Shown here piece after piece: positions 5,003 to 6,912 of a stretch of DNA of 6,912 nucleotides. This DNA comes from Candidatus Poseidoniaceae archaeon (GTDB lineage Archaea > Thermoplasmatota > Poseidoniia > Poseidoniales > Poseidoniaceae), in NCBI GenBank assembly GCA_013329355.1, contig DUKK01000005.1:1-6912 (forward strand), in the 5' to 3' direction. Position 1 is the stretch's first letter; each line of letters starts with the position of its first letter. The position numbers and the translations under genes are program-made. The notes under the pieces are model-generated. The model ran no database searches. It saw only the letters and a list, made by a program, of their open reading frames with translations, and was not told where the DNA came from.

Positions 5003-6912
5003 TTAACCGCCGCCCTCCGCGATGGCATCGGCGAATTCCTTCTCGTTCTCATCCACCAACATCATGCGCAAGCATATCGCCAGACCACCCCAGACAAACC
5101 CAGCAACAACCAAGAACATAAACAGTGCACCAAACAGACCGCCATAGTCAGCACGGTAATCGATTTCTAAGACATAATAGCCACCGTTTGGTGGGTAGAG
5201 ATATAGGTCACCACCGCTGAGAGTACCAAGCATAGCCTTGTAGTGAACTTGGCCGGAGACCGTATCTGGGACTGGTAGGTTAGAACGCAGCACCGTACCG
5301 TTTTCACCATTGAGCAGGTTGCATGTTGAGCTGGTTTCCCTCAATGGTGACATTGACCATGCCGTAGTTGACCACTCTTTAGGCCCAAAATCACTCTGCG
5401 CACGGTTCGGCTTGACCGTCCGATACATGATGTGGGAAACATCGATGTCCAGTGAATATGCAAAGTCATTCGAAATACACATGTCGATCGGGATGTCACC
5501 TTTGGGCGGAATATCGACTAGACCTGGTAGTTGCAGGTTTTGATTCTTGGAAATGTTGGCAATGCCGTTATCGGCTCGTTCTCTTGGATTGTCGGCAATC
5601 TCGGCAATGTAGAACCCAATTCCTAGGTTCCTTACCGCAATGTGGTCGATGTCTTCTGGTCGTTGATGGAATGCTGTACCAATTTCAGATGTGTAACAGT
5701 AAGAGCCGTGGACGCCATAATGCCAGTCACAGAAATCACCAGATGTTGGATACAGTGAGGAGGATTGTAGGTTAGCATACAGTGTCATATCTGCCATTTG
5801 TTGACCGTGATATTCTAACTGTGCGTGGTCAGGGCTCTCACAATCAGTGCAGTGCCCCCACGGCCACAGAATCAATTCTGAGTATGAGTGATGGGTAAGG
5901 GTAGATTTGAACTCACTAGCCCCATCCCCATCATCGTCGTTCATCTCGGTCATGTCCTGAATGAATTTGGTCTCGGGCTCAGAGTTTCCACCCCACCAAT
6001 CCTCATCGGTTACTCCATCTGCATCATCGTCTTTACCATCAACGTGATCTTCGTTCACCTGACCGTCGCCATCGTTGTCTCTGTCGTCTACTGGACCGTT
6101 GTAAACATCATTGTTGGAACCATCTAATTCTCCCTCTGATGGTGAACACGTTCCTGGTATTAGTGGACCTGTTGCACCCAGTGGTGCGCCCCACTCAAAC
6201 TGATAATTACGGTTTAGGTCAACGCCATCACAGTCTTCGTCAACCTCTTCATTGAGGTCTGGTAGAGGAGTTACCCCGGTATACGTATTATCTCTCAGGT
6301 TCTTTCTCCAACCGCCACTCGGACAAGTCTCCCATGCTGGTGCAGGACAGAATACTTCCCGGTCGTAGATATTCCCATCGACGTTTAGCATTGGAATCAG
6401 ATAAATTTCTCGCAAATTTACCAAATCGGTAATGAATTGCTCAGAATAATCCTCATCGACACCATGATCGCCCGGCCCACAATTTACGCCATCGCCATTA
6501 GAATCCTGATGTTCGCTAGCCATTGCCAAACAATCCCCGTCGTCATCAAGAATTCCGTCGCCGTTGGAATCACCCCAGCCATCCTCATCAATCAAGCCGT
6601 CACCGTCATTGTCATAGCCGATGTTATTGTAAGAAAAGGCGATTACTTCTAGTTGCAACATTGGAACCTCATATGACATCCACTCACGAGCGTGATGGTT
6701 GCCAACAATCATCACGTCATGACGGTCTGGGTAGTTGCCGTTGTCACCAACGAACTCATTGTAGTCTCCACCTTGAACATCAGCGGTAATTTTCATCCAT
6801 GGAGATAAGTGTCCATAATACCAACCTTCGTAGGCATCGGCGGTTACTTCCTCACCGCGCGCATTGGTGCCACCGTTCATGCCTTCGTGATACTCGAATA
6901 TGTCTGGATTTT
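5003..6912 (-). CDS. Membrane-anchored M14 zinc carboxypeptidase with calcium-binding-like insertions (5' end outside window)
   Basis: This extracellular metallopeptidase removes C-terminal residues from peptides. The frame is open through the right edge, so the true start and any signal or propeptide are missing. Positions are counted from the ATG at 6880, probably an internal Met. The zinc site is H63/E66 in NHHAREW plus H331 in THHSYSEL. R65, R192 (WRKN) and N223-R224 (DLNRNY) match the substrate-binding R71, R127 and N144-R145 of carboxypeptidase A. Y377 matches Y248, and E399 in YTSEIGTAF is the general base (E270). All catalytic positions are intact. Two insertions rich in DxDGDG loops enlarge the domain: about 70 residues between E66 and R192, and about 55 between R224 and H331. 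Twelve ectodomain Cys could form disulfides. A further ~120-residue, probably beta-rich, domain (about 450-570) leads to a membrane helix (about 582-606) and a short acidic cytoplasmic tail. It is the first visible gene of an operon with the symporter. Confidence 0.95.
   Translation of the reverse strand, partial: NPDIFEYHEGMNGGTNARGEEVTADAYEGWYYGHLSPWMKITADVQGGDYNEFVGDNGNYPDRHDVMIVGNHHAREWMSYEVPMLQLEVIAFSYNNIGYDNDGDGLIDEDGWGDSNGDGILDDDGDCLAMASEHQDSNGDGVNCGPGDHGVDEDYSEQFITDLVNLREIYLIPMLNVDGNIYDREVFCPAPAWETCPSGGWRKNLRDNTYTGVTPLPDLNEEVDEDCDGVDLNRNYQFEWGAPLGATGPLIPGTCSPSEGELDGSNNDVYNGPVDDRDNDGDGQVNEDHVDGKDDDADGVTDEDWWGGNSEPETKFIQDMTEMNDDDGDGASEFKSTLTHHSYSELILWPWGHCTDCESPDHAQLEYHGQQMADMTLYANLQSSSLYPTSGDFCDWHYGVHGSYCYTSEIGTAFHQRPEDIDHIAVRNLGIGFYIAEIADNPRERADNGIANISKNQNLQLPGLVDIPPKGDIPIDMCISNDFAYSLDIDVSHIMYRTVKPNRAQSDFGPKEWSTTAWSMSPLRETSSTCNLLNGENGTVLRSNLPVPDTVSGQVHYKAMLGTLSGGDLYLYPPNGGYYVLEIDYRADYGGLFGALFMFLVVAGFVWGGLAICLRMMLVDENEKEFADAIAEGGG
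5912..6088 (-). repeat. Coding Asp/Gly-rich calcium-loop repeats, second insertion of the carboxypeptidase
   Basis: Residues ~265-294 hold DDRDNDGDGQVNED and DGKDDDADGVTDED. A shorter NDDDGDGASE follows at 314-323, just before the zinc-binding H331. The pattern is the same as in the first insertion, but it lies on the other side of the DLNRNY motif, so the two acidic segments flank the substrate-binding residues in sequence. Confidence 0.65.
6446..6613 (-). repeat. Coding Asp/Gly-rich calcium-loop repeats, first insertion of the carboxypeptidase
   Basis: Residues ~90-145 (counted from the ATG at 6880) contain successive acidic loops: DNDGDGLIDED, DSNGDGILDDDGD, DSNGDGVN and DHGVDED. Each resembles the DxDxDG Ca2+ loops of EF-hand, dockerin and thrombospondin type 3 repeats. 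At DNA level they appear as related CCGTC(A/G)CCGTT/CCATCGCC units. Calcium binding is inferred from the pattern only. Confidence 0.7.

Noticed and set aside
6446..6613. Short similar DNA units that could suggest a CRISPR or tandem repeat array
   Set aside because: The units are imperfect, stay in codon phase and encode DxDGDG loops. They have no regular spacers.
5888..6652. Plus-strand open frames rich in Ile/Val that look like membrane proteins
   Set aside because: Ile/Val-rich readings come from reverse-complemented GAT/GAC Asp codons of the carboxypeptidase calcium loops. The zinc and catalytic motifs on the minus strand settle which strand codes.

Overview
The window looks like a piece of a marine euryarchaeal chromosome, most probably Marine Group II (Poseidoniales-like). 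This is an inference from gene content and style, with no phylogeny behind it. The pointers are an archaeal-type histidyl-tRNA synthetase, an FtsZ, a large membrane-anchored zinc carboxypeptidase loaded with acidic Asp/Gly calcium-binding-like loops, a sodium:solute symporter next to it, a secreted protein with an archaeosortase-like C-terminal tail, and mid-range base composition. Coding density is very high. No gene-free stretch exceeds about 65 bases, and I see no RNA gene, mobile element or CRISPR array.

Layout, left to right. Positions 2-304 (+) carry the last ~100 residues of FtsZ, whose 5' part lies outside the window. After a 62-base gap, 367-1191 (+) encodes an unrecognised exported protein with a signal peptide, five N-glycosylation sequons, and a PGF-transmembrane-RR tail. 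It meets hisS (1193-2554, -) tail to tail with one base between the stop codons.

The rest of the window is one minus-strand gene train, read right to left: M14 carboxypeptidase (5003-6912, 5' end cut by the window edge), SNF/NSS-family sodium symporter (3282-4988), a one-pass membrane protein with a coiled coil and acidic tail (2590-3264), then hisS. Gaps are 14, 17 and 35 bases. Strong Shine-Dalgarno sequences (GAGGTG and GGAGG) sit before the second and third genes, so this is probably an operon whose promoter lies beyond position 6912.

How the genes may work together: the carboxypeptidase would trim C-terminal residues from extracellular peptides, and the symporter would bring the freed amino acids in on a sodium gradient. 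This is a plausible protein-scavenging unit for a marine heterotroph. The third gene has no assigned role. hisS may only share the transcript, or may tie amino-acid supply to tRNA charging. The observations most worth following are the large calcium-loop insertions inside the peptidase catalytic domain, its carboxypeptidase T-like specificity pocket, the chloride-site-like residues of the symporter, the PGF-type sorting tail, and the unrecognised coiled-coil protein.
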